Below the pieces are notes generated by a model that ran no database searches, had not been told where the DNA came from, and saw only the letters and a program-made list of their open reading frames with translations. Positions 15,231 through 23,817 of a stretch of DNA of 64,000 bases are shown in pieces. The first letter of the stretch is position 1. Every line of letters starts with the position of its first letter. Both the position numbers and the translations under genes were made by a program. This DNA comes from Microglena sp. YARC (lineage: Eukaryota; Chlorophyta; Chlorophyceae; Chlamydomonadales; Chlamydomonadaceae): positions 434,001-498,000 of the forward strand of contig CM039464.1 of assembly GCA_022414725.1 (NCBI GenBank), read 5' to 3'.

Positions 15231-18128
15231 GCGTCTCGGCGAAACGCGAGAGGACGCTCTCTCCCAAAGACTTGGTGAAGTGTAAGCATCAGGATGTTTC
15301 TGGAAGCGTTCACATCGCGGTCCCAAGTCTTCCCGCAGTGAAGCATACCACCGCTCTGTTGGCGTGGCGCTCCGCTTTGACTGCTTTTTGCAGTGGAGAA
15401 TCTTATGAATCCGCTTGCGTCCTTCTGTACATTCCCAACCTGTACCGTCTTGCTTCTTACGATGAGTGAGTGCCACCATGTTGCAAAGGTGGTTCTCACA
15501 GCAGCTGCATCGTTGAGATGTTCTGAACTCATCGATGTCCTCCATGATGACGTTTTCTCGGCTACGAAGCTCGAAACGAATAGCTTGGAGAGGGCCACAA
15601 GTCCGCCTAGAGATTGGCGTCGCCCCCAGACCTTTCCAATCACCAAACCCGACGAGTACCTTAGCGCTCTTCTCTCTTGGAGCTACGAAGTCAGCAATCT
15701 CAACAATAAGTTTCTGTTTCTTGCAGTACCTTCGAAAGCGGAGGTTTCGGTACCCCCTGGAAGCACGATGGGCAAGAAGGATTGGGGCGGCACCCATGTA
15801 GAATCTGGCGTACGCACCAATCTGTTCAGAACTCGAAGAGTCTCTATCCGGAATGATACCACCGACGATATCAGCCGTCTCGAGGTTCCAAACGTCAGTT
15901 TGACGCTGAGACTTGAAGATCAGACCCTTGCGATAATATTGCGCCGAGCTGTACGATCTGGTACCTCCGTTGAGTCCTGTTACAGTCACGATATCAGTAA
16001 CACCCGGGTCTACCGCAGCCACGACCACATTGTCAAGGAAGGATACAATGCCACCCTCGTCTGTTGTCAGGTACTCATGCGCCCGCGTAGAGAACTCGTC
16101 TGCAGGCATCGAACATGTCAGACACGTAGGCTTATTCATCAAGATGCTGACTGCAAAGCCGTCTGTCACAATGCGGTAACCGAACTTCCGAGAAACTGTC
16201 TCCACTTTCTTGAGGTTTGCGAAGCGCTCCCATATTCCTTGATGGTTTTTGGAAGCAACGTCTGCCTTGCATGAATCAAAGTGGCACTCGTTGACCATAT
16301 AGAAAAAGGCCATTTTCGAAATCGGAATGTGCGACAGAGTGAATCCAGATTTGTAAGGCAACAACGAGAATGTGCGATGTTTTTCGTTTTTCGTTTTTCG
16401 TTTTTCTTCGATGGTCTCCGACAATATCTTGTGGTACAGAGGCAGGGTCATGTGAGCCCGAGACGCAAAAGTGTTTCCGGATGGTAAAGGTAGAACCCCC
16501 CTGAGACAGAATGCCACTTCGCGTGCAAAGAAGCGTTTCGCGTTATCTGCGTCCACCCTAAGGTTCTTCGAGGAGAGCCAAGCTTCGCACAACTTTTCAA
16601 GCCCCTCTTGAAGTTTAGTCAACCTAACACGCAAAGGGGATCCTTCTGGTTCCTTCCTACCGACCCTCTTCTTCGCAAGAGCAACTGCACTTTTTGCCGA
16701 TCGAAGTCTAGATGTTGGAAGCTTGGTTGGCAGCTTTGTTGTATGAGGGCTCATCTTGAAGATGACGTCGAGATTCTTTGTAGGGCACTTGATCAATGCA
16801 GCCACGATGTCCGACCGCAGGCGCTTTGCAATCTGTGGGTACTTCCACTTCAAGTAAGTCGTTATGCGTCGCTCAAGGTTGGTCCAAAGATGGTTAGAGG
16901 CCATTGTGGCCATGAGAATAGACAGGTCTGCAATGATCTGGTTCTTCACGTTCCCCCGAATGTCAACTTTGGATTGCCCCGGCTCTCTTAACAAGTCGAA
17001 CAGAAGCCGACTACTCTCGAAGTCTTCGCCAAGAGTCGACCCCTTACATTTGTTGGTACTGACTGCAATAAGGCACCGGTAGAAGAAGTTGCGATTTACA
17101 GGAGGGACAGCGATACCATTCTCAAAAAGACGAGCAATGTGGAAATTTGCGAAAATATAACCCTCTCCAAGCAACTTGTTCATGTCCAGTACCAGTGTGT
17201 CTATCTTGTTACGAAGCCAATCATGGGGAATAAAGGTACTCAATTTCATCTTGACCACACAAATCGCTCGCCCAGGTGCACACTCCTCGTCTTCCTCCCC
17301 TTCATAATCGACAAGTTCTGCAACGTCATCATGTTGGTCAGCCTCATGTACCAACGATGATGACTCGCCGATCCCATTCTCCATCACAAATTGTACCCCG
17401 AAAACGTTTTTGATGTAATCTGGATCTGCAGACAGGCTCTCTCGAACATTCCAAACCCAATCTCTCGTATTAATCATATATTTTGACAAGTCTTTATACC
17501 TCCACATTTCTAGAACACAACATATTTGCATTAAGTAATCGAAATTACAGGTTGACGTCAATGGACATGATGACCTGTAGTCTCTCTTCATGCTTCCAAA
17601 TATTTGTTCAATCGCATTAGCTCTGGGGCAATAAGGAGGGGTGTACAAAAGCTTCCACCCTTTGCATTCGGATATATCCTTTATTTCTGAATAATGGTGA
17701 AACCGAATATTATCCATGACGATCGTGGTTTTCTTTGGGATGACCAAAGTTTTAAAGAATTTAATGAAATCTTCTTTTTTACAATTGTGCTCCAATAACT
17801 GATAATCTATTATTCCCTGAGATGAAATAGCGAGTAATAAAGTTAATCTAGAACCGATCTTGCTGTATCCATATTTCCTGTGTTCTCCAGCGTAAAATCC
17901 TGCTTCGTCGATACAAACAACGTTAGAGCTTTCTCTGTACTTGTCACAAAACATTTCTACATTTTCTTTTGAATGTCCGTAGAGAACTGTGGGAAACGCC
18001 TTCTTCCTAGAAAATCCACATTGTTTTATGTGTCTCGATGCAGTACTGATCGATAATCTCACATTACAACTCTTGCAAATTATACCGACCAAATCCTTGC
18101 ATGTTATGAAGGGGTTCGTTCTCTGCAA
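15192..18128 (-). CDS. DD34E transposase fused to Fanzor (TnpB-like) nuclease
   Basis: 978 codons open from a TTG at 18128; no ATG lies between it and an upstream stop, and there is room for only one N-terminal helix-turn-helix. Residues 1-240: IS630/Tc1 transposase with D74 (VCIDEAGF), D139 (IVMDNIRFHH) and E174 (NAIEQIFGSM), giving DD34E. Residues 250-290: acidic linker. Residues 291-978: Fanzor1-like. The N-terminal part has FANFHIARLFENG. RuvC-I Asp is D707 (VVVAAVDPGV). VGFGDWKGLG is at 826-835. The signature DEFRTSQRCSCC is at 866-877, with E863/E867 as candidate RuvC-II acids (inference). The fourth zinc Cys and RuvC-III Asp (HCGKTWDRDVNASRN, 15339-15295) lie in the adjacent frame; a five-A run at 15384-15388 (complement strand) accounts for the shift. 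The shifted frame ends at a stop inside the left repeat. Fanzors are RNA-guided DNA endonucleases. Confidence 0.92.
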   Translation of the reverse strand: MQRTNPFITCKDLVGIICKSCNVRLSISTASRHIKQCGFSRKKAFPTVLYGHSKENVEMFCDKYRESSNVVCIDEAGFYAGEHRKYGYSKIGSRLTLLLAISSQGIIDYQLLEHNCKKEDFIKFFKTLVIPKKTTIVMDNIRFHHYSEIKDISECKGWKLLYTPPYCPRANAIEQIFGSMKRDYRSSCPLTSTCNFDYLMQICCVLEMWRYKDLSKYMINTRDWVWNVRESLSADPDYIKNVFGVQFVMENGIGESSSLVHEADQHDDVAELVDYEGEEDEECAPGRAICVVKMKLSTFIPHDWLRNKIDTLVLDMNKLLGEGYIFANFHIARLFENGIAVPPVNRNFFYRCLIAVSTNKCKGSTLGEDFESSRLLFDLLREPGQSKVDIRGNVKNQIIADLSILMATMASNHLWTNLERRITTYLKWKYPQIAKRLRSDIVAALIKCPTKNLDVIFKMSPHTTKLPTKLPTSRLRSAKSAVALAKKRVGRKEPEGSPLRVRLTKLQEGLEKLCEAWLSSKNLRVDADNAKRFFAREVAFCLRGVLPLPSGNTFASRAHMTLPLYHKILSETIEEKRKTKNEKHRTFSLLPYKSGFTLSHIPISKMAFFYMVNECHFDSCKADVASKNHQGIWERFANLKKVETVSRKFGYRIVTDGFAVSILMNKPTCLTCSMPADEFSTRAHEYLTTDEGGIVSFLDNVVVAAVDPGVTDIVTVTGLNGGTRSYSSAQYYRKGLIFKSQRQTDVWNLETADIVGGIIPDRDSSSSEQIGAYARFYMGAAPILLAHRASRGYRNLRFRRYCKKQKLIVEIADFVAPREKSAKVLVGFGDWKGLGATPISRRTCGPLQAIRFELRSRENVIMEDIDEFRTSQRCSCCENHLCNMVALTHRKKQDGTGWECTEGRKRIHKILHCKKQSKRSATPTERWYASLREDLGPRCERFQKHPDAYTSPSLWERASSRVSPRRAEKFLDNPTPTP

Positions 18129-18208
18129 TATTATTGGATATCGTGGAACGTAAAAGCATGGACAATTCTTTCCTTTTTCGTTTTAAACGCTTACTTTTAC
18201 CCACCTGA

Positions 18209-18225
18209 TTATTTGAGAACAACTG
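18209..18225. repeat. Right terminal inverted repeat, 17 bp
   Basis: TTATTTGAGAACAACTG followed by TA; the perfect reverse complement of the left tip. Confidence 0.95.
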
Positions 18226-18310
18226 TATGTCAAAAAGTAGCATGAAAAGTCAAACTGCTGTCTCACTGTATCCAAACAACTCCAGCTGATTCTCTGTTCC
18301 GTTGAATTTA

Positions 18311-18352
18311 ACCATAAGGTGTACCGTACCGTACATTCCAGAAAGCGGTTTA
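18311..18352 (-). mobile_element. Family A element fragment
   Basis: ACCATAAGGTGTACCGTACC and CCAGAAAGCGGTTT, the inner part of family A reversed, lacking the outer tip. Lies between the Fanzor element and the FHA-RING gene. Confidence 0.55.
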
Positions 18353-18445
18353 TGTAGTGGCATCGGACAAATTTGTAGGCGTGCAAGAGTGATGGGCTAC
18401 AAAAAAAATTGATTTCGGTTCCCCATTCTGTTAATCAGCATCACC

Positions 18446-19087
18446 ATGTTTCATTACATCAACCGCCCCCACGTATACGTGGACCTGCGCAGCTTCGCGA
18501 CCATGTCGAATAGCGGCGAGATCACGATAGGGAGAACCTCCAAATCTACCATCCCCATGGACGACCCGGAGGTTCCCTCGATCCTCTCGCGGCAACATGC
18601 GATTATCAAGATGCCGCAAGGCGGTTGTGGCGCTCCCACATTGACCGACCAAGGTTCACTTAATGGCACCTACGTCTCCCGCGCCAATGGGAAGAAGATG
18701 TGCAAGCTATCGCCCTCCGACACATGGACATTCGAGCCCAACAATAGGGTCTCCTTCGGAGGCTGCGAAGAAGTACTGCACCCAAAGACAGGCGCCCGCG
18801 TTGCCAACCCCTACTTCTTCATGTTCCAAAACATGATTGATAAGGATGAGCAACCTTCTGCATTGATGGACATCATCCGGCAGCACCTGACATGCTCGAT
18901 ATGCCAAGGAGTTCTCCAGTGCACGCAGATGCTTCAGTGTGGACATATGTTCTGTCTACCCTGCATCTCAAAATGGCTTGATCGTTGCACCGATAAGACT
19001 TGTCCATCTTGCAGGTCCGAGGTGAAAACGGCGTTCGCCAGGTGTTACACACTTGACGCCCTTGTCAATGACCTTACACACCAGTAA
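18446..19087 (+). CDS. FHA-RING protein, probable E3 ubiquitin ligase
   Basis: 213 aa, intact. The N-terminal FHA domain (about residues 8-110) shows ITIGR at 26-30, LSRQHAII at 47-54 and GSLNGTYV at 70-77, the phosphothreonine-binding loops. The C-terminal C3HC4 RING has zinc ligands C150, C153, C165, H167, C170, C173, C186 and C189. This order of domains is that of CHFR/RNF8-like ligases: the FHA finds phosphorylated partners and the RING recruits an E2 enzyme. Start at 18446 keeps the first FHA strand (HVYVDLRS); a later ATG (MSNSGE) would remove it. Compact, intronless form could be viral or host. Confidence 0.85.
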   Translation: MFHYINRPHVYVDLRSFATMSNSGEITIGRTSKSTIPMDDPEVPSILSRQHAIIKMPQGGCGAPTLTDQGSLNGTYVSRANGKKMCKLSPSDTWTFEPNNRVSFGGCEEVLHPKTGARVANPYFFMFQNMIDKDEQPSALMDIIRQHLTCSICQGVLQCTQMLQCGHMFCLPCISKWLDRCTDKTCPSCRSEVKTAFARCYTLDALVNDLTHQ

Positions 19088-19291
19088 ATACTGTATGATC
19101 ACCTTTTTTTTTAGGGCATTGTAAATGTCCCTTGTCGCTCGCAACGCTCTTTGGTCCTCCCGGAATGGCACACTTCCCATCGGTTCGCTCCCATTAAGAG
19201 GGGGTGAGTATTCTTTTTCTTTTGGTGATATTTGCACCCACATCGTCATTCCCGAATCTCTGTTCGTAAAGGACAGCAGCCACGGGGGAGT

Positions 19292-19618
19292 TCATTCCGT
19301 CGAGTGTACGACAGGTGTCCCGTTGAAAACGATGCCATGAGTGGTTCCTGTTAAGATCATTTGCTCTATTGTGTCATTATAACGCCGACCTTTCTCACCC
19401 TTGAAGCGTTTTACATTGGGGTAGAGCCCCACCCCTGCGTGCTCTAGGAGCTCGGCAGCCAAGATCAAAGGGTTCAGGCAGTAATGTCTGCTATGGTCAA
19501 GAGTGGGCCATAGGTTCAAGTACATCTGCAATGCTACATCCATGTCAGCATCTGGAATGGCGTGGCTGTTAGGATAGGTGTCACGCCATGTCTGCAAACT
19601 TGAGCGAGTGAGGCACAT
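19292..19618 (-). pseudogene. Hypothetical protein fragment bounded by transposon tips
   Basis: Open reverse frame (MCLTRSSLQTWRDTYPNSHA, later YNDTIEQMILTGTTHG) of about 100 residues with normal amino-acid composition but no recognised domain. Its last residues are encoded by a family A tip (TCATTCCGTCGAGTGTA at 19292-19308), and upstream lies a solo tip of the Fanzor-mariner family (19644-19673). It therefore looks like the middle of a gene trimmed at both ends. Confidence 0.4.
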
Positions 19619-19643
19619 ATTGTTTCTCTGCCAGAGAGCGATA

Positions 19644-19673
19644 TGTTCTCAAATAAAGTGGGACACACCTTAT
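19644..19673 (+). repeat. Solo terminal sequence of the Fanzor-mariner family
   Basis: TGTTCTCAAATAAAGTGGGA CACACCTTATA matches the left end of the 15032 element from base 5 of its tip through the subterminal GTGGGACAC box. It lacks the first CAGT and any partner repeat nearby. Confidence 0.7.
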
Positions 19674-19679
19674 ACTTGG

Positions 19680-20123
19680 CTTGCGAGTTTCACAAAGTTC
19701 ACTCGCGATTCTGAGACCGGAGATCGCGGAAACGCATTCAATAGGTGGGTTTGCGTGGGAGACGCTTTTGGAATCGTTCAATTCTGACACCAGCCAATAA
19801 AGTTAGGGGATATCAAAGTTTGTTTGGTGTGACTTTCTTTCCATTTGCTGCGCAGATTCGCATTCATTCGCACGCATCCACCCCCCTCTCGCGGTGGGGA
19901 CCTTCAAGCAAGCTATCAGGGTGCAATTTGTGTTCTTGGGATTCATGAATCTATACAGATGCAGGCAGCGTCGGTGATATAGGCGACCTGAACTGTCAAG
20001 TCATCCACGTCCGTACACACGTCAAGCTGGATGAATACAATGAAGCTTTGTGGGCGGACTCTACAAGTGGTCTGTGACAAACGTAACAGCTTCCGACCCG
20101 CTCCTGCACTTTTCTTGTATGTC
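19680..20123. other. Intergenic, no gene seen
   Basis: Short open frames on both strands without consistent coding character. No repeat recognised from elsewhere in the window. Confidence 0.4.
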
Positions 20124-20212
20124 GAGAATTCTTAACGACAATTTTATAACGGCGATGTCGTACATTTATTTCCATCTGATATATGTTTCATTTTACTGTT
20201 CCGCCGACTGTA
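20124..20212 (-). mobile_element. Family B element end
   Basis: Reverse-oriented terminal 90 bp (ATAACGGCGATGTCGTACAT ... ending CCGCCGACTGTA). No internal part precedes it, so a solo end. Confidence 0.65.
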
Positions 20213-20269
20213 GGTGGTGCGTCTGATTGCAAAATATTTGCGCTTACATATGTATTAATAACAACCAAC

Positions 20270-20614
20270 ATGGGACACAAATTTGTCATCGTATCTGCCT
20301 CTTGTCCGTCACTTGAAGCATACAACCATATATTACATCCACTACAGGAATTCATGGGGTTTCGCATCATAGCACTTGATGAGCCCCTTACATATTGCGT
20401 GACTGAACTACTCTCGGTGTGGCAGGTGACTTCATTGCCAGCCATCAGAGATGACAATGGACTCTTCTGCGGCCGTCAAGCACTGATGTGGGCGCAGGAG
20501 AAGGGGTTCGACATCATAGAGGATGCTCTCGATGAGACAAGAATGCAGCTGCTTGTTGTGTTGCACCTTGAATTTCTCAAAAATGTCTTCCTCTATATTT
20601 TTATACATTGTTAA
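20270..20614 (+). CDS. Thioredoxin/glutaredoxin-fold-like small protein
   Basis: ATG at 20270 (MGHKFVIVSASCPSLEAYNH). A hydrophobic strand is followed by a CPSL tetrapeptide at residues 12-15, in the position of the CxxC/CxxS active site, and later by SLPAIRDDNGLFCGRQALMW, where LPA resembles the cis-Pro turn. The pattern suggests a monothiol glutaredoxin-like fold; this is inference from spacing, not a firm family match. The last 25 or so residues overlap the convergent reverse-strand gene and may not be native. A solo family B end lies just upstream. Confidence 0.45.
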   Translation: MGHKFVIVSASCPSLEAYNHILHPLQEFMGFRIIALDEPLTYCVTELLSVWQVTSLPAIRDDNGLFCGRQALMWAQEKGFDIIEDALDETRMQLLVVLHLEFLKNVFLYIFIHC

Positions 20615-20719
20615 CGAAACTAGATCATGTAACACCTTTGAGTCGTACAGCAAGATCTTTGTTTGCGTATCAATCATGTTGATGATCGTGTCTAACACAT
20701 CTTGTGGCAATGCACCCAT
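20432..20719 (-). CDS. Hypothetical protein, convergent with the preceding gene
   Basis: ATG at 20719 (MGALPQDVLDTIINMIDTQT) followed by helix-rich sequence to about residue 65 (FEKFKVQHNKQLHSCLIES). The opening resembles the short N terminus of the protein at 20781 (NVLSHIMHMCDIHTQ), so the two divergent genes may share an N-terminal module, perhaps F-box-like. The portion below about 20520 overlaps the forward gene and is doubtful. A 23-bp tandem duplication (GCTAAGATGTG(C/T)TTTTAG) lies between the two divergent starts at 20722-20768. Confidence 0.4.
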   Translation of the reverse strand: MGALPQDVLDTIINMIDTQTKILLYDSKVLHDLVSLTMYKNIEEDIFEKFKVQHNKQLHSCLIESILYDVEPLLLRPHQCLTAAEESIVISDGWQ

Positions 20720-20780
20720 GAGCTAAGATGTGCTTTTAGTTAAAGCTAAGATGTGTTTTTAGTTAAAGCTAACGGAATAA

Positions 20781-21353
20781 ATGTATCTCAACGCTAATGT
20801 ACTGAGTCACATCATGCACATGTGCGACATACACACTCAGATGGTGTGCCAGCATCGTGCAGTTTTAAATGCGGACGAGCATGAACAGGGCGATGCAATA
20901 CGGAGGGTCATTGATGAGGAGGATACGGTCACCTTACGGTGTCTGTGCAAATGGGAATTCAAGAGCAATAGACTGTGCAGGTTATTAAGCATCCTAATGT
21001 GTTATTCCATTGACGCAAACAGATTGAACAGTTTTCGTTGCATCCTGTTACATCTTCCTCAATATCCATGGTTTTACGAGTTCGGGAGAAACACAGTGGG
21101 AGTATACACTCTCATGCACTCAGCTGCACGATTCCGACCACGCCACATGCACCTGCTCCTTAAAAAGTTTTCATACAATAGTTTTGAACTGGCAACTGCA
21201 AACCATGTTGCAGAGCATCACAAACAAGGATGGGTGAGCGACATCCTGGAACCTATTAGTTCTCAATTTCCGACCTCAATGCATGCACACAAAGACAAAA
21301 TGGTACGTCCATACCGAAGCACGCCGTTCGCCTTCAAAGAAATTACAGACTGA
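20781..21353 (+). CDS. Hypothetical protein, 190 aa
   Basis: Complete forward frame with ATG at 20781 (MYLNANVLSHIMHMCDIHTQ). The C-terminal half (TVGVYTLMHSAARFRPRHMH, LLLKKFSYNSFELATANHVA) has the rhythm of one or two degenerate ankyrin-type helices. No firm family. Composition and intactness support a real gene; 21360-21496 downstream holds no gene. Confidence 0.5.
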   Translation: MYLNANVLSHIMHMCDIHTQMVCQHRAVLNADEHEQGDAIRRVIDEEDTVTLRCLCKWEFKSNRLCRLLSILMCYSIDANRLNSFRCILLHLPQYPWFYEFGRNTVGVYTLMHSAARFRPRHMHLLLKKFSYNSFELATANHVAEHHKQGWVSDILEPISSQFPTSMHAHKDKMVRPYRSTPFAFKEITD

Positions 21354-21496
21354 CGTTAGGCATTTGTGAGGATGCCTTATGGTACCATGGGTTGGCATGG
21401 ATTACATGAGGCTGCATGGGTAGGGTGGTGAATTCCGGGGAACTAAAATTCAACGGCCAAGCAGGGTTCGGCACTTAAATTGGTCAAGTTTTCGTA

Positions 21497-21533
21497 AGTC
21501 CCAGTGTCCCACTTTCAAATGTCCCTAGCTGTG
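21497..21533 (-). repeat. Family F terminal repeat
   Basis: Reverse complement reads CAGCTAGGGACATTTGAAAG followed by TGGGACAC, matching tips at 58804-58837 and 63570-63603. It forms the very end of the reading frame of the neighbouring reverse-strand gene. Confidence 0.65.
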
Positions 21534-22035
21534 ATGATAGTCCTGTCATCCAATGCTGCCGCCACGGCATTGGTCAAGCACTCTTCGATAAGTCGATCAT
21601 CAGTGTCACAGTAAGCCTTCATCTGACGTAGTTGTTCCTCACGAACATTCGCTACCCTAACCACTATGATCCTCCATGTCAAGTTGTAGCATCCATAGTG
21701 GAACCTTTTCACACAAACATAGCTTGCTGCTGCTGTCTGCAAATCCTTAGAATTTGAATGCCGCAGTAAGCGATGACATATGACCGATTAATCTCGATGA
21801 TGTAGGTATTCTCCACGCGCGCAGCCTTAATGGTAGTTACATCTGATGTATCATGCACACTCAGCTCAGGTGTGAACACTGTGATACCATCTGCGTTCTC
21901 TGTCCAAACGCGTCCCGTGTGGTTTGACAAGCTTTGAAGCTTGATGACTATGTCTGGCGCCATGTCACTCTGGAGCACGTGGACGGTGCGATTCATATAG
22001 CTTATCGACATGGGAACAATGCCTGTAGAAGTCAT
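21515..22035 (-). pseudogene. Hypothetical protein, frameshifted and truncated by family F
   Basis: ATG at 22035 (MTSTGIVPMSISYMNRTVHV) begins a beta-rich protein (DIVIKLQSLSNHTGRVWTEN, ARVENTYIIEINRSYVIAYC). A frame change near 21735 leads into a second stretch (NLTWRIIVVRVANVREEQLR) that ends in the family F tip. About 170 residues in total. No family recognised. Confidence 0.4.
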
Positions 22036-22245
22036 GACAACAGGTGTATTACACACACACACAAATAGTCGCTTTATATTAATATGAGGCCTCTGACAAA
22101 AAAGAACGGACGCTTGATAAATGGATCGAGTGGGCCGGCGCGCTCCGCATGAACGCATCGAATTGCAGAAAATTAACAAAATGCAACGATAAAGTATCGG
22201 ATGCGGGTGAAGTCGTTGACAAAACTTCAAAGCCCCGTCATCCTC

Positions 22246-22390
22246 ACGAAAACGGCGGAACACAAGGAAGGTCACGCAGATGTCTGCAAGCTGCTGATGG
22301 ATCCAGATGTGACTGGAATTTAGATGGATCCAGATGTGACTGGAATTTATATGGATCCAGATGTGACTGGAATTGCGTGCCCCTTTTACC
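22246..22390 (+). pseudogene. Ankyrin unit remnant with 27-bp tandem repeat
   Basis: One 37-aa-type ankyrin half unit (GHADVCKLLMDPDVTGI) followed by three copies of ATGGATCCAGATGTGACTGG plus a short AATTTA spacer. The dispersed AACGGCGGAA motif precedes it. 22390-22970 beyond holds a short duplicated phrase (TCTCTGGCTGGCGT at 22486 and 22571) and no gene. Confidence 0.6.
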
Positions 22391-22974
22391 TCCCCCCAGC
22401 GGAGCCCCCCCAAAGGAGTCCGCGAGGAACGAGGAACATCAACCAGCACATTGTAACATCAACCAGCAGACACACTACATCGTAATCTCTGGCTGGCGTG
22501 GCTTTACTTCAGCGCAACTTCTGAACCCACCACGGGAAAATTCCGACGCGTCCAGGGCAGTACATCGAAATCTCTGGCTGGCGTAGATACGTGATTCTTG
22601 GAATCTACTCACCAACAGATGTCGCATGTATGATGGTCTCCGACGCTGCCTTTTGCATGGAGCGGCTCAACGCCCACGGAAAAGGCGTTTAGGATCCGCT
22701 ACGGTCCACAGTCAATGATGGTATGTGTAGCCACACCTCGGTTGGGATCCCATGATGTTGATTGTTGTGCCTGAGGGAAAACAAGTGCGTGGAATTAAAT
22801 GTTGTAGTCATCAAATGAAGAACCAATGAATAGTCAATGATATTGATCGTGTTTACCTTGGACGTGAAGAAACAAATGGGGATAAGTAGGGATTTATTGA
22901 TGTGGTGAAAGGGTTTTGTGAATGAAATAATGAAAGAATGGAAGAATAAATAGATCGCGAAACCCGCTCCGCAA

Positions 22975-23535
22975 CCCCATGGCACACACACCGCATGCCT
23001 CATGACCCCATGGCACACACCGCATGCTACATGCCTCATGCAACCCCACGGCACACACCGCATGCCTCATGACCCCATGGCACACACCGCATGCCTCATG
23101 ATTCCATGCAACCCAACGGCACATACCACATGCCTCATGACCCCATGGCACACACCGCATGCCCCACGTCACACACCACATGCCCCATGCACCCCCATGG
23201 CACACACCGCATGCCTCATGACCCCATAGCACACACCGCATGCTACATGCCTAATGCAACCCCACGGCACACACCGCATGCCCCACGTCACACACCACAT
23301 GCCCCATGCACCCCCATGGCACACACCGCATGCCTCATGACCCCATAGCACACACCGCATGCTACATGCCTCATGCAACCCCACGGCACACACCGCATGC
23401 CCCATGTCACACACCACATGCCCCATGCACCCCCATGGCACACACCGCATGCCCCATGCTACCCAATGGCACACACCGCATGCCACATGCAACCCCATGG
23501 CACACATCGCATGCCCCATGCACCCCCATGCAAAA
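22975..23535. repeat. Minisatellite, GGCACACACCGCATGC type (array 1)
   Basis: About 20 degenerate units built from CCCATGGCACACACCGCATG followed by variable CCTCATGAC or CCCCATGCA spacers. Unit lengths vary between roughly 20 and 45 bp. The array is open in several frames on both strands, producing Pro/His/Thr/Met low-complexity peptides that I do not treat as genes. Confidence 0.9.
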
Positions 23536-23539
23536 AATG

Positions 23540-23817
23540 GAGGAGGGCTGGGGGGCGGTAGCGACAGAGGAGGAGTGGGGTAGCTACAGAGGAGTATGGC
23601 GACAGGAGAAGGTGCAGCAGGTTGAAGAATTTTTACATGGCATTCTGATATTTATTACATGCAAATTCCTTATTACACGTCAAGCCATGCCAAATGTCAC
23701 CAACTCCCATGTGACACCCGGAGCCTTTGTGGACGATGCAGTTGCATGCCATCATGGTGATGTAGTTCTCGTAGGTGTGTCCTGCTCGAAAACCTAACCA
23801 AATATGAACGCAGCAAT
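23540..23817. other. Intergenic, no gene seen
   Basis: GA-rich stretch (23540-23625) then unique sequence containing CATGGCATTCTGATATTTA, also present at 56706-56724. No gene supported. Confidence 0.4.

Larger units (their letters stand above)
15032..18225 (-). mobile_element. Complete Tc1/mariner (IS630-type) element carrying a transposase-Fanzor fusion
   Basis: 3194 bp bounded by perfect 17-bp terminal inverted repeats, CAGTTGTTCTCAAATAA at 15032-15048 and its complement at 18209-18225. TA lies immediately outside both ends (15030-15031 and 18226-18227), the target duplication of Tc1/mariner transposases. One reverse-strand reading frame spans almost the whole element. The subterminal box GTGGGACACC (15050-15059) is shared with other families in the window. 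The intact ends and TA flanks argue for a fairly recent insertion. Confidence 0.93.

Noticed and set aside
15393..16274. 293-codon forward frame inside the Fanzor region
   Set aside because: Antisense of the recognised nuclease; no domain of its own.
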